Shown here piece by piece: positions 1 to 8,633 of a DNA stretch of 64,000 nt (positions are counted from its first letter, which is position 1; the number at the start of each line of letters is the position of its first letter). The position numbers were made by a program, and so were the translations under genes. The notes beneath the pieces are model-generated. The model did not search any database, was not told the DNA's origin, and saw only the letters and a program-made list of their open reading frames with translations. This DNA comes from Amycolatopsis aidingensis (GTDB lineage: Bacteria > Actinomycetota > Actinomycetes > Mycobacteriales > Pseudonocardiaceae), in contig NZ_CP076538.1 of the NCBI RefSeq assembly GCF_018885265.1, forward strand, positions 1,834,001-1,898,000, in the 5' to 3' direction.

Positions 1-560
1 AGCACCTCGATATAGCGGTCGCCGGGGTAGAAGTCCCGCCAGTTCAGCCGCGAGTCCGGGTCCGCGGTCCAGTTCATCAGGATCAGCGTCGGGTGCAGCC
101 GGGGATTGCCCGCCTCTGCGGCCAGTTCGTGCAGGTGCCGCCAGGCGGCCCGGTACTCGGCCGCGGTGAACTCGCCCCGCTTCAGGATGTTGTCCTCCGG
201 TTCGTGGAAGTAGCTCCAGTAGACGTCCACGTCCCGGGGCGCCTCTGCGAACCAGGTGCGGAAGTGCTCGTCGTGCCTGCCCGCCGTCACGCTCGCCGGA
301 TCGGCCTTGAAGGACACCGTGAGTGTCCGGTTGCCCGCGTCCAGCTTGCCCGGCCAGTGCCGGGGCAGGCCGGGGTAGAAGACCCGCACGGACTCCAGCC
401 CGTAGTAGCCGTCGACCCGTTCGAAGGCCTCCTGGTAGGTCTCGCCCCTGGACTCGGTGGCGAAGGCGGCCCCGCACAGCGGCGTGGCGGGTGCCGCCGT
501 GGCCGGTGCCGTGATGGTGCTCGCGATGACGGTGAGGGCCGCGACCGTGTACCCCAGCAT
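1..560 (-). CDS. Secreted glycoside-hydrolase-like protein (partial, 3' end off the left edge)
   Basis: Reading the complement from the ATG at 560 gives 186 open codons with no stop before the window edge. The N-terminus is a signal peptide (hydrophobic stretch LGYTVAALTVIAST, then Ala-rich cleavage region ATAAPA). The mature part contains WSYFHEPEDN and a later LILMNWT segment, which resemble the catalytic strand motifs of GH26/clan-A TIM-barrel glycosidases, where HEPE-type motifs carry the acid/base. An AGGGAGA ribosome site lies upstream of the ATG. It is divergent from murA. The family call is by motif only, since about half the protein is missing; secretion is more certain than the enzyme class. 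Confidence 0.6.
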   Translation of the reverse strand, partial: MLGYTVAALTVIASTITAPATAAPATPLCGAAFATESRGETYQEAFERVDGYYGLESVRVFYPGLPRHWPGKLDAGNRTLTVSFKADPASVTAGRHDEHFRTWFAEAPRDVDVYWSYFHEPEDNILKRGEFTAAEYRAAWRHLHELAAEAGNPRLHPTLILMNWTADPDSRLNWRDFYPGDRYIEV

Positions 561-686
561 TCGTGTTTCTCCCTCAAGCTTCGTTAATAGTTGGTAAATG
601 GATAACAGAGCCGGATGGCCGCGTCCAGGGTGTGTTCCGCGCCCTGCTCATCACGTAGCTACGCGTGGCAGGCATGATTAGCGCCC

Positions 687-1961
687 ATGAGTGAGCACTT
701 CGACGTGCATGGTGGCGCGCGGCTGGTCGGTGAGGTAGAGGTTGTCGGGGCCAAGAACAGCGTGCTCAAGCTGATGGCGGCGGCACTGCTCGCCGAGGGC
801 ACCACGACCATCACCAACTGCCCGCAGATCCTGGACGTCCCGTTGATGGCCGACGTGCTGCGCAGTGTCGGCTGCGAGGTCACCATCGCGGGGGACACCG
901 CGACCATCACCACGCCGTCCGAGCTCTCGCATCACGCCGACTCGCCCGCGATGGGTAAGCTGCGCGCCTCGGTATGCGTGCTGGGCCCGCTGGTTGGCAG
1001 GCTGAAGCGCGCCGTGGTGGCGCTGCCAGGCGGGGACGCCATCGGTTCGCGGCCGCTGGACATGCACCAGAACGGGCTGCGCAAGCTGGGCGCCACCAGC
1101 ACGATCGAGCACGGCTGCGTGGTCGCCAAGGCGGACGGGCTGCATGGCGCGCAGATCTGGCTGGACTTCCCCAGTGTGGGCGCCACCGAGAACATCCTGA
1201 TGGCCGCCGTGCTCGCCGAGGGCACCACGGTGATCGACAACGCCGCCCGGGAGCCGGAGATCTCGGATATCTGCACGATGCTCACCGAGATGGGCGCCAA
1301 GATCGAGGGCGCGGGCACCTCCACCCTGACCGTGCACGGGGTGGACCGGCTGAACCCCACCGAGCACCGGGTGATCGGAGACCGGATCGTCGGCGCCACC
1401 TGGGCCTTCGCCGCCGCGATGACCAGGGGAGACCTGACCGTGCGCGGGGTCAACCCACATCACCTCGACCTGGTGCTGGAGAAGCTGCGGCTCGCCGGTG
1501 CCGAGGTGGAGACCTTTGATGGGGAGGGCTTCCGGGTGGTGCAGGCCGACCGGCCGGTGTCGGTGGACTTCGTGACCCTGCCCTACCCCGGCTTCGCCAC
1601 CGACCTCCAGCCCTTCGCGGTCGCGCTGTCCGCGGTGTCCGACGGCACCTCGATGATCACCGAGAACGTGTACGAGGCCCGGTTCCGGTTCATCGAGGAG
1701 ATGGTCCGGCTCGGCGCGGACGCGCGCACCGACGGGCACCACGCCGTGGTCCGCGGGGTGGACACGTTGTCCAGCGCGCCGGTGTGGGCATCGGACATCC
1801 GGGCTGGGGCCGGGCTGGTACTGGCCGGCCTGTGCGCCGACGGGGTCACCGAGGTCTGGGACGTGTTCCATATCGACCGCGGCTACCCGCATTTCGTGGA
1901 GAACCTGAACCGCCTCGGGGCCCGGATCGAGCGGGTCTCCACCGAGCCGGAACGTTCCTGA
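687..1961 (+). CDS. murA: UDP-N-acetylglucosamine 1-carboxyvinyltransferase MurA
   Basis: 424 aa, the full family length. It catalyses the first committed step of peptidoglycan precursor synthesis, transfer of enolpyruvate from PEP to UDP-GlcNAc in the cytosol. Visible landmarks are the substrate-binding Lys-Asn pair at residues 23-24 (GAKNSVLKL) and the active-site loop [15 protein letters not shown]. The loop position that is Cys115 in E. coli is Asp117 here, exactly as in M. tuberculosis MurA. Known MurA enzymes with Asp at this position are active but are not alkylated by fosfomycin. The start ATG follows a short region divergent from the secreted hydrolase gene. Confidence 0.97.
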   Translation: MSEHFDVHGGARLVGEVEVVGAKNSVLKLMAAALLAEGTTTITNCPQILDVPLMADVLRSVGCEVTIAGDTATITTPSELSHHADSPAMGKLRASVCVLGPLVGRLKRAVVALPGGDAIGSRPLDMHQNGLRKLGATSTIEHGCVVAKADGLHGAQIWLDFPSVGATENILMAAVLAEGTTVIDNAAREPEISDICTMLTEMGAKIEGAGTSTLTVHGVDRLNPTEHRVIGDRIVGATWAFAAAMTRGDLTVRGVNPHHLDLVLEKLRLAGAEVETFDGEGFRVVQADRPVSVDFVTLPYPGFATDLQPFAVALSAVSDGTSMITENVYEARFRFIEEMVRLGADARTDGHHAVVRGVDTLSSAPVWASDIRAGAGLVLAGLCADGVTEVWDVFHIDRGYPHFVENLNRLGARIERVSTEPERS

Positions 1962-2048
1962 ACCGCACGGAACACGATCATTACCCGGCGGGTTGTGCTT
2001 GGTGAGCGCCGAGCCGCGGCGCGCCGATCGACGGATGCGGGGTAGTGG

Positions 2049-2483
2049 ATGTCCCTGACCATGAGCAGCGAGAACCGGATGGCCTTCCTTGCCGAGGTGC
2101 GGGTCGGCCTGATCGCCATCACCAGGCAGGGAAGGGCGCCGCTCGCGGTACCGATCTGGTACGACTACCAGCCGGGTGGCGATGTGGTGGTGATGATGGA
2201 GATCGGCTCGCTGAAGGAGCGGTTGCTGCGCGAGGCCGGGCGGTTCAGCCTGTGCGTGCAGCAGGGCGAGATGCCGTACAAGTACGTGACCGCCGAGGGC
2301 CCGGTGGTGGCTTTCGAGGAAGAGCCTTCGTTCGAGCGGAAGGTGGCGATCGCGGCCAGGTACCTGCCTAGGGAACAGGCCGAGCGGTTCGTCTCGGGGA
2401 TCCCCGCGGACAGCCAGGTGATCGTCCGGATGCGCCCGGAGAAGTGGCTCAGCACCGACTACACCGGGGTGGAGTTGGGCTAG
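2049..2483 (+). CDS. Pyridoxamine 5'-phosphate oxidase / flavin-binding split-barrel protein
   Basis: 144 aa. The N-terminal pattern (FLAEVRVGLIAITRQGRAPLAVPIWYDY) and the later TAEGPVVAF and VIVRMRPEKW segments are typical of the PPOX/FMN-F420-binding split-barrel superfamily in actinobacteria, many members of which are F420- or FMN-dependent reductases. No transmembrane segment or signal peptide is visible. Its stop overlaps by four bases the end of the convergent LysE-type gene. The substrate cannot be assigned. A second PPOX-type protein of a different subgroup occurs at 48.4 kb. Confidence 0.75.
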   Translation: MSLTMSSENRMAFLAEVRVGLIAITRQGRAPLAVPIWYDYQPGGDVVVMMEIGSLKERLLREAGRFSLCVQQGEMPYKYVTAEGPVVAFEEEPSFERKVAIAARYLPREQAERFVSGIPADSQVIVRMRPEKWLSTDYTGVELG

Positions 2484-3103
2484 GATTCCGCGGCCAGCGC
2501 CGCGCCGAAGCCGATCAGGGCGGTGCCGGTGACCGCGTCCAGGCTGCGCCGCACCCGGGTGCGGCGCAGCCAGGTGCGCACCCGGTGCACGAAGAACATC
2601 AACAGCAGCAGCCAGAGCCCGCCGAGCACGCTGACGGTGTAGGCGAGCAGCAGGGCGTCCAGGGTGCTCGTGCTGGCCGGGTCGAGGAACTGGGGCAGCA
2701 CCGAAAGGTAGAGCGCCAGCACCTTCGGGTTGGTGACATTGGAAAGGAATCCCTCGCGCCAGCGCCGGAAACCGGAGGCGCGCGAGCCGGTCGCGCTTGC
2801 CGTTCCATAGTCGCCGCGCCATGCCGCGCGCAGTGCTTGGATGCCCAGGTAGCAGAGATAGACCACACCGGCCCAGCGCAGGGTGGTGAACACCGGCTGG
2901 GAGTGCACGATCAGGGTGCCGAGCCCCAGTGCCACCGCGGTGCCCTGCATCAGGTTGCCCACCGTGATCCCGCAGACCGCGAGCAGTCCGCCGCGGGCGC
3001 CACCCGCCAGCGCGTTCTTCAGCGCCACCATGGTGTCCGGTCCTGGGGCCAGTACGACCAGCACGACGAAGACCAGATAGCTGCTGTAGGCACCCCACGT
3101 CAC
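2480..3103 (-). CDS. LysE/RhtB-family amino-acid exporter
   Basis: 207 aa integral membrane protein. The N-terminal signature SSYLVFVVLVVLAPGPDTMVA contains the PGPD motif diagnostic of the LysE/RhtB translocator family, followed by KNALAGGARGGL; about six hydrophobic segments are visible. Members export amino acids or homoserine/threonine-type metabolites by proton antiport; the substrate here is unknown. It is convergent with the PPOX gene (4-bp overlap) and divergent from meaA, so the 3104-3230 interval must hold both promoters. Confidence 0.85.
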   Translation of the reverse strand: MTWGAYSSYLVFVVLVVLAPGPDTMVALKNALAGGARGGLLAVCGITVGNLMQGTAVALGLGTLIVHSQPVFTTLRWAGVVYLCYLGIQALRAAWRGDYGTASATGSRASGFRRWREGFLSNVTNPKVLALYLSVLPQFLDPASTSTLDALLLAYTVSVLGGLWLLLLMFFVHRVRTWLRRTRVRRSLDAVTGTALIGFGAALAAES

Positions 3104-3230
3104 GGCTTCTCACGCTAGCGGGTGTACCGCCGGTCGGGTGAGTGATTTTCCTGGCCGGGTGGCTCATTCCACTCCGCGCCGGATGTTACTGGCGAGTATG
3201 ATGGGCGGGTCGTCGATCGGGAGGTTGCCC

Positions 3231-5255
3231 GTGCCCTATCCAGCGGACCGTGAGCGCGATCGCCCGTGGGTGATGCGGACCTACGCGGGCCACTCCTCGG
3301 CAGCGGCCTCCAACGAGTTGTACCGGCGCAACCTCGCCAAGGGGCAGACCGGGCTCTCGGTGGCCTTCGACCTGCCGACCCAGACCGGATACGACCCCGA
3401 CCACAAACTGGCCAAGGGCGAGGTCGGCAAGGTGGGCGTGCCGATCTCGCATATCGGCGATATGCGCCAGCTGTTCGAGGGCATTCCGCTGGCCGAGGCG
3501 AACACCTCGATGACGATCAACGCGCCCGCCATGTGGCTGCTCGCGCTCTACGTGACCGTGGCAAGGGAGCAGGCCGAGGCGGACGGCCGGGATGTGGATG
3601 AGGTGCTGGCGCAGCTCACCGGCACCACGCAGAACGACATCATCAAGGAGTACCTCTCCCGCGGAACCTACATCTTCCCGCCGGGACCCAGCCTGCGGCT
3701 GATCTCCGACATGATCGCCTGGACGGTGCACCACGTTCCGAAGTGGAACCCGATCAACATCTGTAGCTACCACCTGCAGGAGGCCGGTGCGACGCCCACC
3801 CAGGAAGTGGCCTACGCCCTGTGCACCGCGATCGCCGTGCTGGACGCGGTGCGCGACTCCGGGCAGGTCGCCGCCGAGGACATGGCGCGGGTGGTCGCGC
3901 GGATCTCCTTCTTCGTCAACGCCGGGGTGCGGTTCGTGGAGGAGATGTGCAAGATGCGCGCCTTCGCGGCGTTGTGGGAGGAGATCACCCGCGACCGCTA
4001 CGGGGTGACCGACCCGAAGGCACGGCGGCTGCGGTACGGCGTCCAGGTCAACTCGCTCGGCCTGACCGAGGCGCAGCCGGAGAACAACGTGCAGCGGATC
4101 GTGCTGGAGATGCTGGCCGTCTCGCTGTCAAGGGACGCGCGGGCGCGGGCGATCCAGCTGCCTGCCTGGAACGAGGCGCTGGGCCTGCCCCGGCCGTGGG
4201 ACCAGCAGTGGGCGCTGCGCATGCAGCAGGTGCTCGCCTACGAGACCGACCTGCTGGAGTACGAGGACCTTTTCGACGGCTCCCGGGTGGTGGAGGCGAA
4301 GGTCGGCGAGATCATGGCGGGCGCCCGCACCGAGATCGACCAGGTGCTCGAGCTCGGCGGGGCGGTGGCCGCGGTGGAGAGCGGCTACATGAAGTCCCAG
4401 CTGGTCGCCTCGCTCGCGGAGTACCGGCGCGGGGTGGAGTCCGGTGACCGGGTGCTGGTCGGGGTGAACCGGTTCGAGACGACCGAGCCGAGCCCGTTGC
4501 AGGCCGAGGGTGTGGATGCGATCGAGACCGTCGATCCGGTGGCGGAGAAACAGGCCGTGGCCGCGGTGGAGCGGTGGCGGGAGCGGCGGGACAACGCCGC
4601 GGTGGAGCGGGCACTCGCGGAGCTGCGCGCGGCGGCGGGCACCACCGCGAACCTGTTCGAGGCCACCCTCACCTGTGCCGCGGCCGGGGTCACCACCGGG
4701 GAGTGGGCAGGCGCCCTGCGCGAGACCTTCGGCGAGTACCGGGCACCCACCGGCGTGGCGGCGGCCTCGATCTCCGGGGAGGGGGCCGCCGAGGTGGAGC
4801 GGGTGCGGGCCATGGTCGAGGCGACCGGCGCGGAACTGGGGGAGAAGCTGCGCATGCTGGTCGGCAAGCCCGGGCTGGACGGGCATTCCAACGGCGCCGA
4901 GCAGGTGGCCGTGCGGGCGCGGGACACCGGGTTCGAGGTGATCTACCAGGGCATCCGGCTCACCCCGGAACAGATCGTGGCCGCGGCCGTGCAGGAGGGC
5001 GTGCACGTGGTGGGGCTTTCGGTACTGTCCGGCTCGCATCTCGAGGTGGTGCCCGAGGTGGTGGATGGCCTGCGCACGGCGGGTGCGGCGGACATACCTG
5101 TGATCGTCGGCGGGATCATTCCGGCCGACGATGCGCGGTCGCTGCTGGATCGGGGTATTGCCCGGGTGTTCACCCCCAAGGACTACGAACTCACCGACAT
5201 CATGGCCGAAATCGTCAATGTGGTACGGGAGTCCCAAGGTCTGCCCGTCGCGTAA
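3231..5255 (+). CDS. meaA: Ethylmalonyl-CoA mutase (MeaA-type B12-dependent mutase)
   Basis: 674 aa from GTG 3231, chosen because GGGAGG lies 6-7 bases upstream and the resulting N-terminus (DRPWVMRTYAGHSS) aligns with known MeaA/Ecm starts; the frame stays open upstream to an ATG at 3138. The N-terminal part is the mutase TIM barrel (LAKGQTGLSVAFDLPTQTGY, KWNPINICSYHLQEAGAT). The C-terminal part is the cobalamin domain with DGHSNG (the DxHxxG lower-ligand motif) near residue 550. A single fused chain and the RTYAGHS start fit ethylmalonyl-CoA mutase rather than methylmalonyl-CoA mutase. The known role is in the ethylmalonyl-CoA pathway of acetyl-CoA assimilation and extender-unit supply. No ccr gene is adjacent. 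Confidence 0.9.
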   Translation: MPYPADRERDRPWVMRTYAGHSSAAASNELYRRNLAKGQTGLSVAFDLPTQTGYDPDHKLAKGEVGKVGVPISHIGDMRQLFEGIPLAEANTSMTINAPAMWLLALYVTVAREQAEADGRDVDEVLAQLTGTTQNDIIKEYLSRGTYIFPPGPSLRLISDMIAWTVHHVPKWNPINICSYHLQEAGATPTQEVAYALCTAIAVLDAVRDSGQVAAEDMARVVARISFFVNAGVRFVEEMCKMRAFAALWEEITRDRYGVTDPKARRLRYGVQVNSLGLTEAQPENNVQRIVLEMLAVSLSRDARARAIQLPAWNEALGLPRPWDQQWALRMQQVLAYETDLLEYEDLFDGSRVVEAKVGEIMAGARTEIDQVLELGGAVAAVESGYMKSQLVASLAEYRRGVESGDRVLVGVNRFETTEPSPLQAEGVDAIETVDPVAEKQAVAAVERWRERRDNAAVERALAELRAAAGTTANLFEATLTCAAAGVTTGEWAGALRETFGEYRAPTGVAAASISGEGAAEVERVRAMVEATGAELGEKLRMLVGKPGLDGHSNGAEQVAVRARDTGFEVIYQGIRLTPEQIVAAAVQEGVHVVGLSVLSGSHLEVVPEVVDGLRTAGAADIPVIVGGIIPADDARSLLDRGIARVFTPKDYELTDIMAEIVNVVRESQGLPVA

Positions 5256-5342
5256 TTGTAACATTCGATTCGATCATGCTAAACCTGCTGGTCAGCTCGC
5301 CGTTGCCGAGTGTAGGGTCCATAGTGGACATTAAACGCCCTT

Positions 5343-5371
5343 TTGACCCTTTCAGGTGAACTGCCTAGGGT
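5343..5371 (+). promoter_or_regulatory. Candidate sigma70-type promoter for the ehu operon
   Basis: TTGACC at 5343-5348 and TAGGGT at 5366-5371 are separated by exactly 17 bases, close to the actinobacterial housekeeping consensus. It lies in the 188-bp interval between meaA and ehuB, about 75 bp before the ehuB start. Not experimentally mapped. Confidence 0.55.
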
Positions 5372-5443
5372 CGTCGCAACGAGATCCCTCCCTAGCTGCT
5401 TCCCTGGCTCGGGAGTCGATTGAGCAGGCAGGAGTCAATACGC

Positions 5444-6367
5444 GTGAGTGATGCAGATGTGTCCCGCCGCAGATTCCTCCGTGGTAGCGCTGGGGGCGCC
5501 CTCGCCGTCGCGTTGGGCGGCGGACTTGTCACGAGTGGATGCACCTCGGTCAACATAGCCGCGAGAGGCGATGGCGGGCAGTTGCTCGACCGGTTGCGGG
5601 ATCGCGGGGTGGTCCGCATGGGGTTCGCCAACGAGCGTCCGTTCGGGTTCATCAACCATGAAGGCGAGCTGACCGGCGAGGCACCCGAGGTCGGTAAGGC
5701 GGTGTTCCGCAGGCTGGGCATCGACGAGTTCGAGCCGCGATTGGCCGACTTCGGGTCGCTGATCCCGGGGCTCAAGGCGGGGCTGTTCGACGTGATCGCG
5801 GCCGGTATGTACATCACCCCGGCCCGGTGCGCCGAGATCGAATTCACTAATCCTGATTACAACGCCCCGGAGGCCCTGCTGTTGCCCGCGGGCAACCCGC
5901 TCGGGCTGACCGATCTGAAGAGCGTTCGGGACCACCAGAGCGCCCGGATCGGGGTACTGACCGGTTCGGTGGAGGAACGGTACTCCCTGGCGCTCGGCAT
6001 TCCGCGCGACCGGGTGGTGGTCTTTCCCGATCAGGCATCCGGGATCGACGGGGTGCTCGCCAACCGTGCCGACTCGCTGATGCTCACCCGGCTCTCGCTG
6101 AACGCGGCGTTGCAGGAGCGGCCGGGCGCACCGCTGGAGATCGGTGAGACCTTCTTCGTGGTGATCGAGGGAGTGCAGCAGAACGGCGCGGGCGGATTCG
6201 GCTTCCGCAAGGGCGAGACCAACATCGTGGACGCGTTCAACCGGGAGCTGGCGGCGATGAAGGCGCAGGGCGAGGTGCTGGAGATCGTCCAGCCGCATGG
6301 TTTCTCCAAGAACGAGATGACCGAGTTGACCGCCGAGGAGCTGTGCTCGGCTCCGGAAGTCGTTTAG
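5444..6367 (+). CDS. ehuB: Ectoine/hydroxyectoine ABC transporter substrate-binding lipoprotein EhuB
   Basis: 307 aa from GTG 5444, preferred over TTG 5420 because GGAG lies 9 bases upstream. The N-terminus has a Tat-type twin arginine (SRRRFLRG) followed by a lipobox (TSGC), so the protein is probably exported folded and lipid-anchored. The rest is a family-3 (polar amino acid/ectoine) periplasmic-binding fold: RVVRMG-type first strand, DRLRDRGVVRMGFANERPFGF, then ADFGSLIPGLKAGLFDVIAAGMYITP, which is typical of EhuB. First gene of a four-gene importer operon; the ligand is inferred from family resemblance and from the gene order B-C-D-A. Confidence 0.88.
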   Translation: MSDADVSRRRFLRGSAGGALAVALGGGLVTSGCTSVNIAARGDGGQLLDRLRDRGVVRMGFANERPFGFINHEGELTGEAPEVGKAVFRRLGIDEFEPRLADFGSLIPGLKAGLFDVIAAGMYITPARCAEIEFTNPDYNAPEALLLPAGNPLGLTDLKSVRDHQSARIGVLTGSVEERYSLALGIPRDRVVVFPDQASGIDGVLANRADSLMLTRLSLNAALQERPGAPLEIGETFFVVIEGVQQNGAGGFGFRKGETNIVDAFNRELAAMKAQGEVLEIVQPHGFSKNEMTELTAEELCSAPEVV

Positions 6368-6378
6368 GGGGCGGGCCG

Positions 6379-7086
6379 ATGTCATCCGGATTCGTCGAGT
6401 ACCTCTGGGAAGGCCTGCTGGTTACCCTGCAGCTGACCGTCTACGGCGCCGCGCTCGGGCTGGTCTTCGCGTTCGCCGCCGGCCTGGCCAGGCTGAGCGG
6501 GAGCAGGCTGCTACGCGGGATCGCTTTCCTCTACACCGAGATCTTCCGCGGGTTCCCCGCGCTGGTCCTGCTGTTCTGGCTGATCTTCGTCATCCCGGCT
6601 TTCGGGTACCAGCTCGACCCGCTGTTCGCGGGCACCCTCGCGCTGGCGTTGAACATCGGTGCCTATGCCGCCGAGGTGGTCCGCGGCGCCGTGCAGTCTG
6701 TCCCCAGCGGACAGACCGAGGCGGCGATCGCACTGAACTTCACGCCCGCGCAACGGATGCGCAAGGTGATCCTGCCGCAGGCGGTCGTGGCGATGATCCC
6801 GCCGTTCTCGAACAACCTGATCGAGTTGCTGAAGGCGACGGCGCTGGTCTCGCTGGTGTACCTGCCCGACCTGACGTTCGCGGGTAACCTCATCCGGAAC
6901 GCCACCGGGGACACCACGGCGGTGTTCCTCGGCCTGCTCGTCGGGTACGGCGTGATCGCGCTGATCTTCACCGCGTTGATGCGCTGGCTGGAGCGGATAG
7001 CCTCGCGCAAGCTCGGCAGGCAGGTGCCACCGGGCGCCATCGCCCGCATCTTCAAACGCCAGTCCGCCGAGCCGCAGGGGGTGTGA
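6379..7086 (+). CDS. ehuC: Ectoine ABC transporter permease EhuC
   Basis: 235 aa from ATG 6379, preceded by a GGGGGCGGG purine-rich site; an upstream in-frame ATG lies inside ehuB and is unlikely. It is a polar-amino-acid-type (HisMQ/GlnP) permease with about five membrane helices and the EAA-loop signature (QTEAAIALNFTPAQRMRKVI) that contacts the ATPase. It pairs with EhuD to form the heterodimeric membrane channel. It sits 11 bases after ehuB and 3 bases before ehuD, consistent with one transcript. Confidence 0.88.
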   Translation: MSSGFVEYLWEGLLVTLQLTVYGAALGLVFAFAAGLARLSGSRLLRGIAFLYTEIFRGFPALVLLFWLIFVIPAFGYQLDPLFAGTLALALNIGAYAAEVVRGAVQSVPSGQTEAAIALNFTPAQRMRKVILPQAVVAMIPPFSNNLIELLKATALVSLVYLPDLTFAGNLIRNATGDTTAVFLGLLVGYGVIALIFTALMRWLERIASRKLGRQVPPGAIARIFKRQSAEPQGV

Positions 7087-7089
7087 CGC

Positions 7090-7749
7090 ATGGATTTCCG
7101 GTGGAGCCTCGTCTGGGACTCGGTTCCCACGCTGCTCGACGGCCTGGTCACCGCGTTGATCGCGACCGCGTTCGGCTATGTCATCGCGCTGGTGCTCGGC
7201 CTGGTGTTCGCGCTGCTACGGCGCAGCGACTCGGCCTGGATCCGGTGGCCGATCGGTTTCCTGATCGAGTTCATCCGGTCCACCCCGCTGCTGGTGCAGC
7301 TGTTCTTCTTCTTCTACGTGCTGCCGCTCATCGGGATCAGCGTCTCGCCACTGCTGACCGGCGCGTTCGCGCTCGGACTGCACTACGCGACCTATACCTC
7401 CGAGGTGTACCGGTCCGGTATCGACAACGTGCCGGTGGGCCAGTGGGAGGCGGCGACCGCGCTGAACCTGTCCACCCGGCGTACCTGGACCAGCGTGATC
7501 CTGCCGCAGGCGATCCCGCGGGTCATTCCGGCGCTTGGCAACTACGTGATCGCGATGTTCAAGGACACCCCGCAGCTGGCGGCCATCACCGTGCTGGAAA
7601 TGCTCGGGCTGGCGATGAGCATCGGTTCGGACACGTTCCGGTACGCGGAGCCGATCACCGCGATGGGCCTGTTCTACCTGATCGTGGCGCTCGTGATGGC
7701 CTGGGGCGCACGCATCGTGGAGCGCAAGTTCGGCACGGTGCGCGCTTAG
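7090..7749 (+). CDS. ehuD: Ectoine ABC transporter permease EhuD
   Basis: 219 aa, second permease of the importer. The PBPb-type permease signatures are clear: FIRSTPLLVQLFFFFYVLP in the second membrane region and the EAA loop QWEAATALNLSTRRTWTSV. The start ATG lies three bases after the ehuC stop. It is paralogous to EhuC and expected to heterodimerise with it. No anomaly seen. Confidence 0.88.
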   Translation: MDFRWSLVWDSVPTLLDGLVTALIATAFGYVIALVLGLVFALLRRSDSAWIRWPIGFLIEFIRSTPLLVQLFFFFYVLPLIGISVSPLLTGAFALGLHYATYTSEVYRSGIDNVPVGQWEAATALNLSTRRTWTSVILPQAIPRVIPALGNYVIAMFKDTPQLAAITVLEMLGLAMSIGSDTFRYAEPITAMGLFYLIVALVMAWGARIVERKFGTVRA

Positions 7750-7789
7750 CCTGCGCTCCCCACAAATCTGCATGAGAGGAACTTGAGAG

Positions 7790-8602
7790 ATGAGCGAGGC
7801 AACCGAGGCGTCGTCGGGTACCGCAAAGAACGACCAGTTCATCGTCTTCGACAAGGTACGCAAGCAGTTCGGCAGCAACGTGGTGCTGGACGACCTCTCG
7901 TTCTCGGTCGGCTCCGGCGAGCGGGTCACCCTGATCGGGCCCAGTGGTTCCGGCAAGACCACGATCCTGCGGCTGCTGATGACCCTGGAACGGCCGAACA
8001 GCGGCACCATCAATGTGGACGGTGAGTACCTGTTCCACGAGCAGCGCAACGGGAAGCTGGTTCCGGCCAGCGAGGCGCATATCCGTAAGGTCCGGCGCCG
8101 GATCACCATGGTGTTCCAGCACTTCAACCTGTTCCCGAACATGCGGGTGCTGCGCAACGTCACCGAGGCGCCGATCCACGTGCTCGGCCAGCCGCGGGAG
8201 GAGGCCGAGGCCAGGGGCAAGGAGCTGCTGGAGATGGTCGGGCTCGGCGACAAGCTGGATGCCCACCCCTCCCAGCTCTCCGGCGGGCAGCAGCAGCGGG
8301 TCGGCATCGCCAGGGCGCTGGCGGTGGACCCGGACGTGCTGTTGATGGACGAGGTCACCTCGGCACTGGACCCGGAGATCGCGGCCGAGGTACTGGACGT
8401 GCTGCGGGACATCGCGCGCAACACCGACGTCAGCATGCTGCTGGTCACGCACGCGATGAAGTTCGCGCGGGATGTGTCGAACCGGGTGCTGATGTTCTGC
8501 GATGGCGGGATCATCGAGGACGGGACGCCGGAGCGGATCTTCAACGAGCCGGAGCACGACCGCACCCGCAGCTTCCTGCGCTCGGTTATCGACGAGACGT
8601 GA
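7790..8602 (+). CDS. ehuA: Ectoine ABC transporter ATP-binding protein EhuA
   Basis: 270 aa. Complete nucleotide-binding domain: Walker A GPSGSGKTT near residue 50, Q-loop (VFQHFNLFPNM), signature LSGGQQQR, Walker B VLLMDEVTSALDP and the switch His in LLVTHAMKF. It is the ATPase of the amino-acid/ectoine-type importer. A ribosome site (GAGAGG...GAGAG) lies in the 40-bp gap after ehuD. Last gene of the ehuBCDA run. No ectoine synthesis (ectABCD) or degradation (eut) genes are in this window, so the importer may serve osmoprotection or feed genes elsewhere. Confidence 0.9.
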   Translation: MSEATEASSGTAKNDQFIVFDKVRKQFGSNVVLDDLSFSVGSGERVTLIGPSGSGKTTILRLLMTLERPNSGTINVDGEYLFHEQRNGKLVPASEAHIRKVRRRITMVFQHFNLFPNMRVLRNVTEAPIHVLGQPREEAEARGKELLEMVGLGDKLDAHPSQLSGGQQQRVGIARALAVDPDVLLMDEVTSALDPEIAAEVLDVLRDIARNTDVSMLLVTHAMKFARDVSNRVLMFCDGGIIEDGTPERIFNEPEHDRTRSFLRSVIDET

Positions 8603-8633
8603 TTCGGCGGGGTCGCCGTACTACCGTCGAGGT

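Noticed and set aside
678..3167. An 829-codon open frame on the minus strand
   Set aside because: It is antisense to murA and the PPOX gene and only partly on the strand of the LysE-type gene, in a different frame. Composition (Arg, Gly, His, Pro-rich, no motifs) is that of a GC-rich shadow frame.
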